Positions 6,681 to 13,400 of a stretch of 15,990 nucleotides of DNA are shown piece after piece. Positions within the stretch are counted from its first letter, which is position 1; each line of letters opens with the position of its first letter. The position numbers and the translations under genes were made by a program. Under the pieces are notes generated by a model. That model was not told the origin of the DNA. It saw only the letters and a list, made by a program, of their open reading frames with translations, and searched no databases. Source of the stretch: JAVZGQ01 sp038998365. GTDB taxonomy: Archaea > Aenigmatarchaeota > Aenigmatarchaeia > CG10238-14 > SCSR01. Location: contig JAVZHJ010000011.1 in NCBI GenBank assembly GCA_038998365.1, positions 1 through 15,990 of the forward strand, given 5' to 3'.

Positions 6681-7430
6681 ATGGATACAAAGGATGAGAA
6701 TCCAAAATCTGAACTTAATTATGCGTTGAGATTTATTTACGATACAGCGGCAATTCTTCGACTGTTGGGCATAGGCGAACAACTGGAAAAACGACTAGAA
6801 ATAGAGTATAAAGGACTAAAAGAAAAATACAATGTTTTTAAAAGCCATTATCAAGAAATTGAAACAGCTGCAAAAATTGGAGATTATAAAATAAGAAGAG
6901 AAGCTCGTGAACTAGCTAAAGACGCAATGAAAATATGTGAGGAAGTAATTGAAACAACTATATTGTATAAATTGGGGAGAGTATACCTTGAGATTAAAAA
7001 GTTAGAAGAAGATCCCAAATTAAAGGATGAAATAAATCAATTGAAACCAAAAGTAGAAAACTTCCTCACAGAGGCATATAAATTGACACAAGATGTAAAT
7101 TTAAAAAACTTGAGCAACGCTGCTTCTTCATTAAGGAATTTTCTTGAAAAATATAAGGAAAATGCTCCTTTAAGTAGAGTGATAAATACCATCCAAGAAA
7201 TGATAAAAGAAACAGAAGAGGCACGAGAGTTGAAAGAAAAATATAAAAAAATTTCCACATTACCACTAATAACAATTCCAATTTTGCTCGGCCTTCTAGC
7301 AGTTTTCCATTTCGTTGATTTCTCAACCCAAGGGATGTTCTTGGCTCAAACAAGCGTTTCAGCAGCTTACTTGACCATAGCTTCAATACTTTTGGTAATT
7401 TTGCTCTACTTCTTGTTCAAGAAAAAATGA
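6681..7430 (+). CDS. Helical protein with C-terminal DFSTQG two-helix membrane cassette
   Basis: A 249-residue protein I do not recognise. Residues 1-190 are hydrophilic, rich in Lys, Glu and Leu, and look like long helices or coiled coil (for example LKEKYNVFKSHYQEIETA and IKKLEEDPKLKDEINQL). They are followed by a hydrophobic helix (194-211), the loop VDFSTQGMFLAQ (212-223), a second helix (228-246) and a terminal KKK. The loop and second helix recur almost unchanged in the product of 10086-10679. The likely topology is a cytoplasmic helical region, an external loop and a cytoplasmic lysine tail. There is no signal peptide. It is transcribed alone and converges with the 7482-7991 gene. Function is unknown; the tail may serve anchoring or processing. 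Confidence 0.75.
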   Translation: MDTKDENPKSELNYALRFIYDTAAILRLLGIGEQLEKRLEIEYKGLKEKYNVFKSHYQEIETAAKIGDYKIRREARELAKDAMKICEEVIETTILYKLGRVYLEIKKLEEDPKLKDEINQLKPKVENFLTEAYKLTQDVNLKNLSNAASSLRNFLEKYKENAPLSRVINTIQEMIKETEEARELKEKYKKISTLPLITIPILLGLLAVFHFVDFSTQGMFLAQTSVSAAYLTIASILLVILLYFLFKKK

Positions 7431-7481
7431 TATGAAAAAAAGTACAAGTAATCCAAGCTTTTTTGATGCTACTGTTTTACT

Positions 7482-7991
7482 TTATACTTGTTCGTAGATT
7501 TCTGTAAAAGCTCTTTTCCTTTCCTCTGAGTATCTGTTTTTATTTTCTGGATAATTTTTTAGAAAGTCTAAGACATCGTTGACCAGAGGGTGGTCTGCCT
7601 GGCGTATAGGGATTTTTACCATTGTTTCTTCTTTTCTTGTATAGATTCTCATTAAAACATCCCTTACAGTATTATGGGGGTAATATCTGACATCACAGAG
7701 ATAATAGTTGCTTTCTGAACCATTCTCCTCATGCCACACTTCTACAGACCTATAACCTTTTTCTTCATGAGTTTTTATTGAGTTTGTGGCACTGTAGTTA
7801 ATGAAGAACCTTAGATGATCCTCGTGTGAGTGATTTAAGTGGTAGGGAAATCTAATCACTACTGCTTCAGGCGTTGTGTCTTTTTGAGACGGAAGTATCT
7901 CTATGTCTGTGAATCCCTTATTTTTTAAATTTTCTACTATTTCTTCTGCTTTTTCCACGATATACAAATCCGCTTTTGGTAATTCATCCAT
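7482..7991 (-). CDS. Soluble His-rich protein, unknown function
   Basis: A 169-residue protein with no signal peptide or membrane helix, not recognised. Notable is a polar histidine-rich stretch, HLNHSHEDH, at 51-59, followed by alternating strand-like segments (RSVEVWHEE, YYLCDVRYYP) and a helical C-terminus (VNDVLDFLKNYPENKNRY). The histidines could bind a metal, but no known motif is seen. The start ATG is preceded by GTGAGAAA and by a TATA-like CTTTAAATAT on the minus strand at 8020-8029, giving a leader of only a few bases. Base usage resembles its neighbours in the 6.6-10.7 kb stretch. It is divergent from 8111. Confidence 0.65.
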   Translation of the reverse strand: MDELPKADLYIVEKAEEIVENLKNKGFTDIEILPSQKDTTPEAVVIRFPYHLNHSHEDHLRFFINYSATNSIKTHEEKGYRSVEVWHEENGSESNYYLCDVRYYPHNTVRDVLMRIYTRKEETMVKIPIRQADHPLVNDVLDFLKNYPENKNRYSEERKRAFTEIYEQV

Positions 7992-8068
7992 TTTCTCACT
8001 TTTTATTACTATTTGGTGGTATATTTAAAGATTTATTTACTCAAAGATATGTTTTAATCTAGAGAAAA

Positions 8069-8079
8069 ATTTTTAATAT
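8069..8079 (+). promoter_or_regulatory. TATA-like box before the 8111 gene
   Basis: TTTTTAATATT, about 26 bases before position 8100. It predicts an mRNA beginning near ATGGTGAAAAAATG, in which GGTGA serves as ribosome-binding site for the ATG at 8111. Confidence 0.45.
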
Positions 8080-8110
8080 TACTACTTTTAAGTAATTAAA
8101 TGGTGAAAAA

Positions 8111-8467
8111 ATGGTGTTTGAGGAAGAAATAAAAAACTATGTTCAACTATCAAATTTACTCCAACAAGCAGAGCGTGCAATGAGATTGGGTAATCTAGAA
8201 AATGGAGTAAAAGTACTACAACAAGTAGAAAAGGCGTTATATGAAGACAACGTTTCTCTTCTAGGTGAGGATGAGAAAAAAATTATACGAAGACTTCAAC
8301 AATATAAAGGAGTACCAAAATTGGCAACCCAAGTAAAAAGATTAATTTTAACATTACGTAGCCGATATGGTGACGATAAAGAAGTAGAAGAGTTGGAGAG
8401 TTTATATATAAACCTCTATAATATTCTAACACCAGAAGCAGAGAAATATAGTGAGCCATCCCAGTAA
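8111..8467 (+). CDS. Small helical protein, unknown function
   Basis: A 118-residue soluble, probably all-helical protein rich in Leu, Glu, Lys and Gln, with helix-like runs such as VQLSNLLQQAERAMRLGN (11-28) and VEELESLYINLYNIL (92-106). The ALY and AMRLGN phrases slightly resemble helical-repeat (TPR-like) proteins, but no full repeat can be shown. A GGTGAA ribosome-binding site lies six bases before the ATG. An earlier ATG at 8100 is out of frame and closes after 10 codons. The 8538 gene follows by 70 bases on the same strand and may be co-transcribed. No family is recognised. Confidence 0.65.
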   Translation: MVFEEEIKNYVQLSNLLQQAERAMRLGNLENGVKVLQQVEKALYEDNVSLLGEDEKKIIRRLQQYKGVPKLATQVKRLILTLRSRYGDDKEVEELESLYINLYNILTPEAEKYSEPSQ

Positions 8468-8537
8468 GTAGAACTAGAAAACCATTTGAACAAAAAGTTA
8501 AAAGAGAATATTTGAAAAGTAAGATAAGGTGAAGAAA

Positions 8538-9308
8538 ATGATAAACCCAAACCAAGAAGAAACGCTTCGACTTTGGGAGCTTTACAATTGTTTAAAATTA
8601 ATTGAATTAGGTACAAAAGCAGCAGGGCAAGAACAAAAAGCAGACTTACCAGGAATTAAAGAAAAAATTGGTGAAATAGCTTTAACTAAAAAATATTTTG
8701 TTGATAGAGTTGGCAACACTTTTTTCTACAATGTTTTGGATAATTCCGAAACTGATGTTGCATACTTTCCTGGCATATTTCTAGGCCTGCCTTACAACAT
8801 AGTGATTTGTGGTTATAGTCAATCATCAAGAGAGATTGCTGCAAAATTAGATTATTTTTATACAAGATCTAGAGTTGTTGAGAATTATAGAAAGGCTCTA
8901 GAGCTCTTTTCAAAAATGGTTCAAATTCCTGTTCCAGAGAAAAAATGTAAAAGAGAAAAATCTGTTGTAAACGAGGCTAGCATTCAGTATCAAATACAAG
9001 AAATATTGGAGAGATCTGAAGTAAAAGATGCTATTTCTGAATTAATTCAAAATTATATAGCAAGATATGAAAAGCCTTTGAAATTTTTGGAGAAAATTAA
9101 AAAAGATATTCTAGTTATGGGAACTGCTTATTATCATTTTATTGTAACTCAACATGAGTCTTCAACACAAGATGAATTTGATAGAGAAGTTATGCGATTA
9201 AATAAGTTAATGAGATCTGCAGAAGAAAAATTAGGAAAAGAGAAAGTAGAAGAATATTTGATGAATTGCAGCAATATAGAGGAATTAGAGCAACTGTTAA
9301 AAATTTAA
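8538..9308 (+). CDS. Unrecognised 256-residue soluble protein
   Basis: The ATG at 8538 is preferred because AAGGTGA, which contains a possible GTG start at 8529, is a good ribosome-binding site just ahead of it. The N-terminal half mixes helix and strand and has a hydrophobic centre, YFPGIFLGLPYNIVICGY (about 76-93), too short and polar to call a membrane segment with confidence. The C-terminal half is helical and highly charged. Cysteines are scattered and form no motif. It has no signal peptide. It follows the 8111 gene on the same strand and precedes a 49-residue acidic gene. I cannot assign a family. Confidence 0.65.
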   Translation: MINPNQEETLRLWELYNCLKLIELGTKAAGQEQKADLPGIKEKIGEIALTKKYFVDRVGNTFFYNVLDNSETDVAYFPGIFLGLPYNIVICGYSQSSREIAAKLDYFYTRSRVVENYRKALELFSKMVQIPVPEKKCKREKSVVNEASIQYQIQEILERSEVKDAISELIQNYIARYEKPLKFLEKIKKDILVMGTAYYHFIVTQHESSTQDEFDREVMRLNKLMRSAEEKLGKEKVEEYLMNCSNIEELEQLLKI

Positions 9309-9336
9309 ACATTTAAGCTAAAATATATTAAGAAAT

Positions 9337-9486
9337 ATGGTTGGATACACGACTGATATTAGAGAAGATCCTGTTGAAGAATATTTTGGAGAAATTTCTT
9401 TAGATAGAACTGAAGAAGAGGGCGAAGAAGAAAATCCTTGGGAACCTGAAGATGTTTATTCTATTGAAAAATATAAACTTACTTAA
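9337..9486 (+). CDS. Very acidic 49-residue protein
   Basis: A short reading frame beginning MVGYTTDIREDPVEEYFGE and ending YSIEKYKLT. By my count it has 17 acidic and 4 basic residues, with a run of six Glu and one Gly in the middle (26-32). It starts at an ATG 28 bases after the stop of the 8538 gene, with a weak TATA-like ATTTAAG at 9311. It ends five bases before the convergent nitroreductase stop, so it neatly fills the gap. Codon use and charge bias look coding rather than random. A role as an acidic tail protein, nucleic-acid mimic or antitoxin is only speculation. Confidence 0.55.
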   Translation: MVGYTTDIREDPVEEYFGEISLDRTEEEGEEENPWEPEDVYSIEKYKLT

Positions 9487-9491
9487 GACCT

Positions 9492-10010
9492 TCACCACTT
9501 TTCCCAATGAATCTTTTTCTGATCAAATTCTTTCATAGTATGCGGCATTTTTTTCTCAGCAGGATAGCCCAAAGGCATCAAGCAGAGAATTCTAACTTTC
9601 TCAGGAGCTTTTATAACTTCTCTCACATACTCTTCACTATTTTTCAAGAAAACAGTCCTAGCTCCCATTATTTGGCAAAAACAAGTTCCTAAACCTTGAT
9701 TCGTGGCTTCAAGGTAAATGTTTTCTGCAAGAATTGAACAATCTTCAACCCAAAATTTTGCAAGTATGGTAGGCTTAGCAGCTATAACCAAAACAACAGG
9801 AGCATCTTTGACAAAACTGCAGAATGGAGTGGCTTTTGCCAATTTTTCTTTCGTGGTTTCATCTTTAACAACAATTATTTCCCATGGCCTTCTATGCATG
9901 GCAGAAGGTGAAAACATGGCAGCTTTAAGAATTTCTTTCAACTTTTTCTCTTCCACTTCCTTCTTTTTGAACTTCCTTATACTTCTCCTTTTCCTTATTG
10001 CTTCAAGCAT
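9492..10010 (-). CDS. Nitroreductase-family flavoprotein
   Basis: An FMN-dependent oxidoreductase of the nitroreductase superfamily, probably using NAD(P)H to reduce nitro compounds, quinones or a similar acceptor. The 172 residues contain the N-terminal FMN-phosphate motif RRSIRKF (8-14), the SPSAMHRRPWEIIVV block (34-48), and the dimer-interface helix with NIYLEATNQGLGTCF (97-111). The C-terminal GYPAEKK block fits the family. Length is near the short end of the family, with no extra domain. The ATG is preceded at about 26 bases by a TATA-like element (10026-10037), so the mRNA is probably leaderless. It sits among orphan genes and may be an ordinary gene flanked by acquired ones. Confidence 0.9.
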   Translation of the reverse strand: MLEAIRKRRSIRKFKKKEVEEKKLKEILKAAMFSPSAMHRRPWEIIVVKDETTKEKLAKATPFCSFVKDAPVVLVIAAKPTILAKFWVEDCSILAENIYLEATNQGLGTCFCQIMGARTVFLKNSEEYVREVIKAPEKVRILCLMPLGYPAEKKMPHTMKEFDQKKIHWEKW

Positions 10011-10025
10011 AATTAAATTTTGTTG

Positions 10026-10037
10026 CTTATATAAAAT
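10026..10037 (-). promoter_or_regulatory. TATA box of the nitroreductase gene
   Basis: Reads ATTTTATATAAG on the minus strand, placed about 26 bases before the ATG at 10010. It is one of the clearest TATA-like elements in the window. Confidence 0.55.
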
Positions 10038-10085
10038 TTGGTTAATAGGTTCAAATTTTTAATAATAAAAAAACAATATTTTTTT

Positions 10086-10679
10086 GTGAGCGAAAACTTA
10101 GAAAAAGTTGTAGAAGGGATAAGTGAATACATTATAGGAGTTTTATATTCAACATTAGAAAAAAGCTCACCACCGACACCTGAAGAAAAATACAGATTTG
10201 CAAAAGCTGTTATTAAAATAAAAGAAAGATTGAGATATTCTATTTCTAAGGCAAACGAAGAAGATCGTGGGTTAATATTGAGTTTATATGATGAGATTCA
10301 AAGATTAAGTAAAAGTGAAGACCCAATGGATAAAATCAGAGTTGAATATAAATCAAAACGTTTAAGCCAGCTTGTGGAGAAAATAACTTCTGAAGGGAAG
10401 GAAAATATTTTTAGTTACGCTATCAAACAACTTGAATATGTAAAAGGAGAAGAAGAACCTGAATATAAAAAAGAAGAATCTCAAGAGAACAAAAAAACTT
10501 CTCCAAATAAAAGCATGGTATTGGGTTTAATCGTAGCATTGGGTTCTCTGTTTTTATTTAATTTCATTGACTTTTCAACTCAAGGAATGTTCTTGACTCA
10601 GCCTCAAGGTTCAGCACTCTACATATTCTTTTCAGTTGTAGTTTTTATCTACCTTTTCTACTTTTTATTCAAAAAATAA
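10086..10679 (+). CDS. Second protein with C-terminal DFSTQG two-helix membrane cassette
   Basis: A GTG start at 10086 gives 197 residues. An upstream TTG at 10038 would add 16 residues but lies too close to the TATA-like TTTTTAATA (10055-10063) that fits the GTG. The N-terminal 125 residues are helical and charged (for example KAVIKIKERLRYSISKANE). A lysine/glutamate-rich linker (about 121-142) leads to a hydrophobic helix (144-160), the loop IDFSTQGMFLTQ (161-172), a second helix and a terminal KK. Apart from the tail it shows no clear similarity to the 6681-7430 product. It converges with the radical SAM gene 12 bases away. Likely an inner-face protein fixed in the membrane by its C-terminal hairpin. 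Function unknown. Confidence 0.72.
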   Translation: MSENLEKVVEGISEYIIGVLYSTLEKSSPPTPEEKYRFAKAVIKIKERLRYSISKANEEDRGLILSLYDEIQRLSKSEDPMDKIRVEYKSKRLSQLVEKITSEGKENIFSYAIKQLEYVKGEEEPEYKKEESQENKKTSPNKSMVLGLIVALGSLFLFNFIDFSTQGMFLTQPQGSALYIFFSVVVFIYLFYFLFKK

Positions 10680-10691
10680 ATTCCCAAAAAA

Positions 10692-11495
10692 TCAATAGCA
10701 GAAAACACATTTGAATTTCTTTTCTTCACAAATTTTTCTAATTTTTTCTTTAAGCTCTTTCCAGTAATTGTTTTTAGAAAATAAAATTTCTCCCCACTTT
10801 TCCAAAAGCTCAGGATAATTTTCTTCCAAAACTTTAGAAATAGAATCCCAAACCCCTGGCTTTAAGTTAAGCTTATCAACCCAAACTTCGTCTACTTTAA
10901 GCTTAACCATTTTTTCAAAATATTCCTCTAGATCTTTATCAGAAAGATAAGGCAAAATAGGCCCGAAAAAAACATAGACAAAAATTCCATTTTCTTTCAA
11001 AGCTTTTATTGCTTCAAGCTTCTCTTCAACTGAAGAAGAATTTGGCTCAAATTTTTTTCTTATTTCTTCATCTAAAGTTGTTATGGTGAAGCCAACTTCA
11101 CAGTTTTTGAACTTCTTTAGCAAGTCTAAATCTCTTAAAATCAAAGCTGATTTTGTTTGGATTATAATCGGAAATTGATGCTTCAACAAAATTTCCAAGC
11201 ATTTTCTAGTTAGCTGATATTTTTTCTCCAAAGGTTGGTAAGGATCAGTCAAACTACTTAAGAAAACTTTGCCCTTTTTCTTTTTTAAAATCTCTTTTCT
11301 CAAAATTTCCGGCGCGTTGATTTTGACATCAACAAATTCTCCCCAAGGCTCTTTGTGCAAAGAAAACCTTTTTGTTATACTGTCAGCGTAACAATATTTG
11401 CAGCCATGTTCGCAGCCAATATAGCAGTTTATGCAGTAATCAGCAAGTTGACTTTCATTCAACAAAGACTTGCATTTAATTTCTTTGACGATCAT
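10692..11495 (-). CDS. SPL-like radical SAM protein (COG1533 type)
   Basis: A 267-residue radical SAM enzyme of the spore-photoproduct-lyase-like group. The SAM-binding 4Fe-4S motif is Cys28-x3-Cys32-x2-Cys35 (GCEHGCKYCYA). Nearby LSSLTDPYQPLEKKYQLTR (79-97) and the strand VGFTITTLDEEIRKKFEP are characteristic of COG1533. Such proteins are widespread in archaea; few have a proven substrate, and true photoproduct lyase activity cannot be assumed. Extra cysteines occur as Cys21-x2-Cys24 just before the cluster and Cys263-x2-Cys266 at the very end, which could bind a second metal site. It is divergent from Nre across one TATA-like element, a context loosely consistent with DNA repair. Confidence 0.88.
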   Translation of the reverse strand: MIVKEIKCKSLLNESQLADYCINCYIGCEHGCKYCYADSITKRFSLHKEPWGEFVDVKINAPEILRKEILKKKKGKVFLSSLTDPYQPLEKKYQLTRKCLEILLKHQFPIIIQTKSALILRDLDLLKKFKNCEVGFTITTLDEEIRKKFEPNSSSVEEKLEAIKALKENGIFVYVFFGPILPYLSDKDLEEYFEKMVKLKVDEVWVDKLNLKPGVWDSISKVLEENYPELLEKWGEILFSKNNYWKELKEKIRKICEEKKFKCVFCY

Positions 11496-11527
11496 GGAAA
11501 CACGGGAAATCTACTTCCAAAACCTAA

Positions 11528-11538
11528 GTATATATTTA
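11528..11538. promoter_or_regulatory. Shared TATA element between radical SAM and nre
   Basis: GTATATATTTA is nearly symmetric. It lies 26 bases before the Nre ATG at 11555 (leaderless) and, on the minus strand, predicts a start near 11508, about 13 bases before the radical SAM ATG at 11495. Confidence 0.5.
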
Positions 11539-11554
11539 ACTCTTATCTTTTATT

Positions 11555-12871
11555 ATGCAAAACCTTTGGCTATCCAAGCTTATAGAAGACAAAAAAATTT
11601 TGGTAGAGCTTAGTTCAATTGAAATAAGAACTGTTGCTAAAGATGTGAGATGCATTCTGTGTAGAGGGGCAAAGCTCCTATGTGGTAAAGCAAGATGCCC
11701 TGTGATGGTAAGGTTTTATTCTCAAGCCAAAGTAAAGCCTTTATTAGAAAATTTAAGTTTAGAAGGCTCTTCACCACCAGACCTGTTTGTTGGAAGAATA
11801 GGATATCCCTGGGTTAGCATTGGCCCCTTGATTCCTCCAATCAAAGGCAACACTTTCCTTTTAGGTACACCAGAGCTCTGGCACGGTAAAACAATAGAGG
11901 AAATTGTTGATTTTCGTTCACAGCTTGTTAGAGGAAAGCATCGCGTGCATGTAAAAGATTTGGAGAAAAACAAAATAGTTGAGTTTACAAGAGAGCTTGC
12001 TCTTTCCAAAACTCCAGCTGAAGCAAATGCAGAATTCTTGAAGAAACCTTCAGGGGCTTTAGTTCTTGATGATGAGGTTCAACCTTATGGCCCTTCTGCA
12101 CCTTTAAAAAATCTTGAGTTAACTTCAATCAAGACTGATCATAAAATAGAGAAAGCTTTTTCTGACACAGACTGGAAAGCAGCTGAAGCAGTGGTTTGGC
12201 TTTATTCCAAGGGCGTGCTGATTTCAAAAATACAAAGAGCCTTTTCAGCAGGTTTGTTTGGCTTAAAAAAGAATAGAAAGTTTGTGCCAACAAGATGGAG
12301 CATAACTGCAGTTGACAGCATAATTTCACAAAAGCTTTTGGAGCAAGTTAAAGAATTTCCTTTGATAAACGAGTTCAGAGTTTATGAGCATTTTGCCTTA
12401 GACAACAGATGGATAATCTTAATGGTCCCTTCTTTTTGGCAGTACGAACTGATAGAAGCTTGGTATCCAAAAACAACTTGGAATCCAGAGGGAAAGGAGG
12501 TTGCAATTTACTCAAGCTCAGAAGGATTTGAAGGAAGAAGTACTTACGCTGAAATAGGTGGTTGCTACTATGCAGCCAGACTTGCTGTGAGCGAGAATCT
12601 TGAAAAAGAAAAAAGGCAAGCCGGAGTGATAATTTTTAGGGAAGCCCATCCCGGTTACATCCTACCAGTTGGTGTGTGGAATGTAAGGGAAAATGTCAGG
12701 GAAGCATTGAAAAACAAGCCCTTAAAATTCAACAGCTTAGAAGAAGCTTTGAAATACATTTCATCAAAATTGGATATAAAAATTAGTGATTGGATTAACA
12801 ACAGCAATTTATTAAAAGATATGCTCTACCAAAGAAAACTCCTAGATTTCTTAACCAAGAAAAACCTTTAA
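11555..12871 (+). CDS. nreA: Nre-family DNA repair protein with PCNA-binding tail
   Basis: A 438-residue member of the archaeal Nre family (former DUF650/DUF651), linked in haloarchaea to repair of alkylation damage and to PCNA. The N-terminal zinc-finger-like motif has Cys33-x2-Cys36, then Cys43 and Cys48 (CILCRGAKLLCGKARC). The conserved blocks PPDLFVGRIGYPWVSIGPL (74-92) and VPTRWSITAVDS (244-255) follow. The C-terminus ends with QRKLLDFL (426-433), which matches the PIP-box spacing Q-x-x-L-x-x-F-L expected for clamp binding. Length is normal for the family. The mRNA is likely leaderless. The choice of nreA over nreB rests on the PIP-like tail and is tentative. Confidence 0.9.
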   Translation: MQNLWLSKLIEDKKILVELSSIEIRTVAKDVRCILCRGAKLLCGKARCPVMVRFYSQAKVKPLLENLSLEGSSPPDLFVGRIGYPWVSIGPLIPPIKGNTFLLGTPELWHGKTIEEIVDFRSQLVRGKHRVHVKDLEKNKIVEFTRELALSKTPAEANAEFLKKPSGALVLDDEVQPYGPSAPLKNLELTSIKTDHKIEKAFSDTDWKAAEAVVWLYSKGVLISKIQRAFSAGLFGLKKNRKFVPTRWSITAVDSIISQKLLEQVKEFPLINEFRVYEHFALDNRWIILMVPSFWQYELIEAWYPKTTWNPEGKEVAIYSSSEGFEGRSTYAEIGGCYYAARLAVSENLEKEKRQAGVIIFREAHPGYILPVGVWNVRENVREALKNKPLKFNSLEEALKYISSKLDIKISDWINNSNLLKDMLYQRKLLDFLTKKNL

Positions 12872-12895
12872 TTTTTAACCCCAATAAACAATTTG

Positions 12896-13399
12896 ATGAG
12901 CTTGACAGAAGAAAAGGAAAAACCAACAATACTACCAAGATGGATAGAAGCAAGATTAATAAAATTATCCAATATCCTATATTCTATTTGGTTGTCACGA
13001 CCAAGAAAGCCCTATCAACCTTCAGAGCCTTCTGAACCAGCTTGGATTCAAGCCCTAGTGAAACAACAAGAAGAAAAATTGTTAGAACCAAAATTGTATC
13101 CTGGTACAGGAGAAATTTTCGATCATTATTGTGTTTTAAGGAGAATCTTCAGCAAAGAAGAAATAACAGAAATTTTTATTGAAGGCGAAAACGCAGCCTG
13201 TTTGAAAAAGCGCAAGGTTAATTTAAAACAGGTAGTTGGTAATATAGAAAAATACAATAAAGCCCTTTCTCAAGGTTATGAAACTGTAGGGAAAATTTTG
13301 ATGGAAGAATTGGGCACTACAACGAAAGAAGAAAGTATGGAAGAATTAGTAAGAGAACTAGAGAACTATGGAAAATCAAAGCCTTTTTGGCCAAAATAG
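12896..13399 (+). CDS. Unrecognised 167-residue protein
   Basis: The ATG at 12896 is chosen over the adjacent TTG at 12893. The first 35 residues include an amphipathic, tryptophan-containing stretch, RWIEARLIKLSNILYSIWLS, that might touch a membrane. A proline-rich linker (KPYQPSEPSEPAW, 38-50) follows, then a helical, charged region to the end (about 51-160). It begins 24 bases after the Nre stop with a TATA-like TTTAATTTTT at 12867-12876, and ends one base before the convergent SepF stop. No family is recognised. The linker plus amphipathic segment would fit an adaptor at the membrane, which is speculation. Confidence 0.62.
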   Translation: MSLTEEKEKPTILPRWIEARLIKLSNILYSIWLSRPRKPYQPSEPSEPAWIQALVKQQEEKLLEPKLYPGTGEIFDHYCVLRRIFSKEEITEIFIEGENAACLKKRKVNLKQVVGNIEKYNKALSQGYETVGKILMEELGTTTKEESMEELVRELENYGKSKPFWPK

Positions 13400-13400
13400 C

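Noticed and set aside
7432..7497. A 21-codon plus-strand frame after the 6681 gene whose end, FFDATVLLYTCS, resembles the start of PIN-domain toxins.
   Set aside because: It is very short, most of its 3' end lies antisense to the 7482-7991 gene, and no further PIN-like sequence follows in any frame. Chance is the simplest explanation.
8100..8132. ATG at 8100 as a start of its own small gene.
   Set aside because: It closes after 10 codons and contains the ribosome-binding site of the 8111 gene, so it is more likely the mRNA 5' end.
10038..10085. TTG at 10038 as the start of the second DFSTQG-tail gene.
   Set aside because: This part would lie upstream of or within the TATA-like element that fits the GTG at 10086, and it encodes an atypical basic, aromatic stretch.
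6681..10679. Toxin-antitoxin or defence island interpretation of the orphan-rich stretch.
   Set aside because: No nuclease, methylase, integrase, repeat or attachment site could be seen; only the composition shift and the shared tail are real signals.
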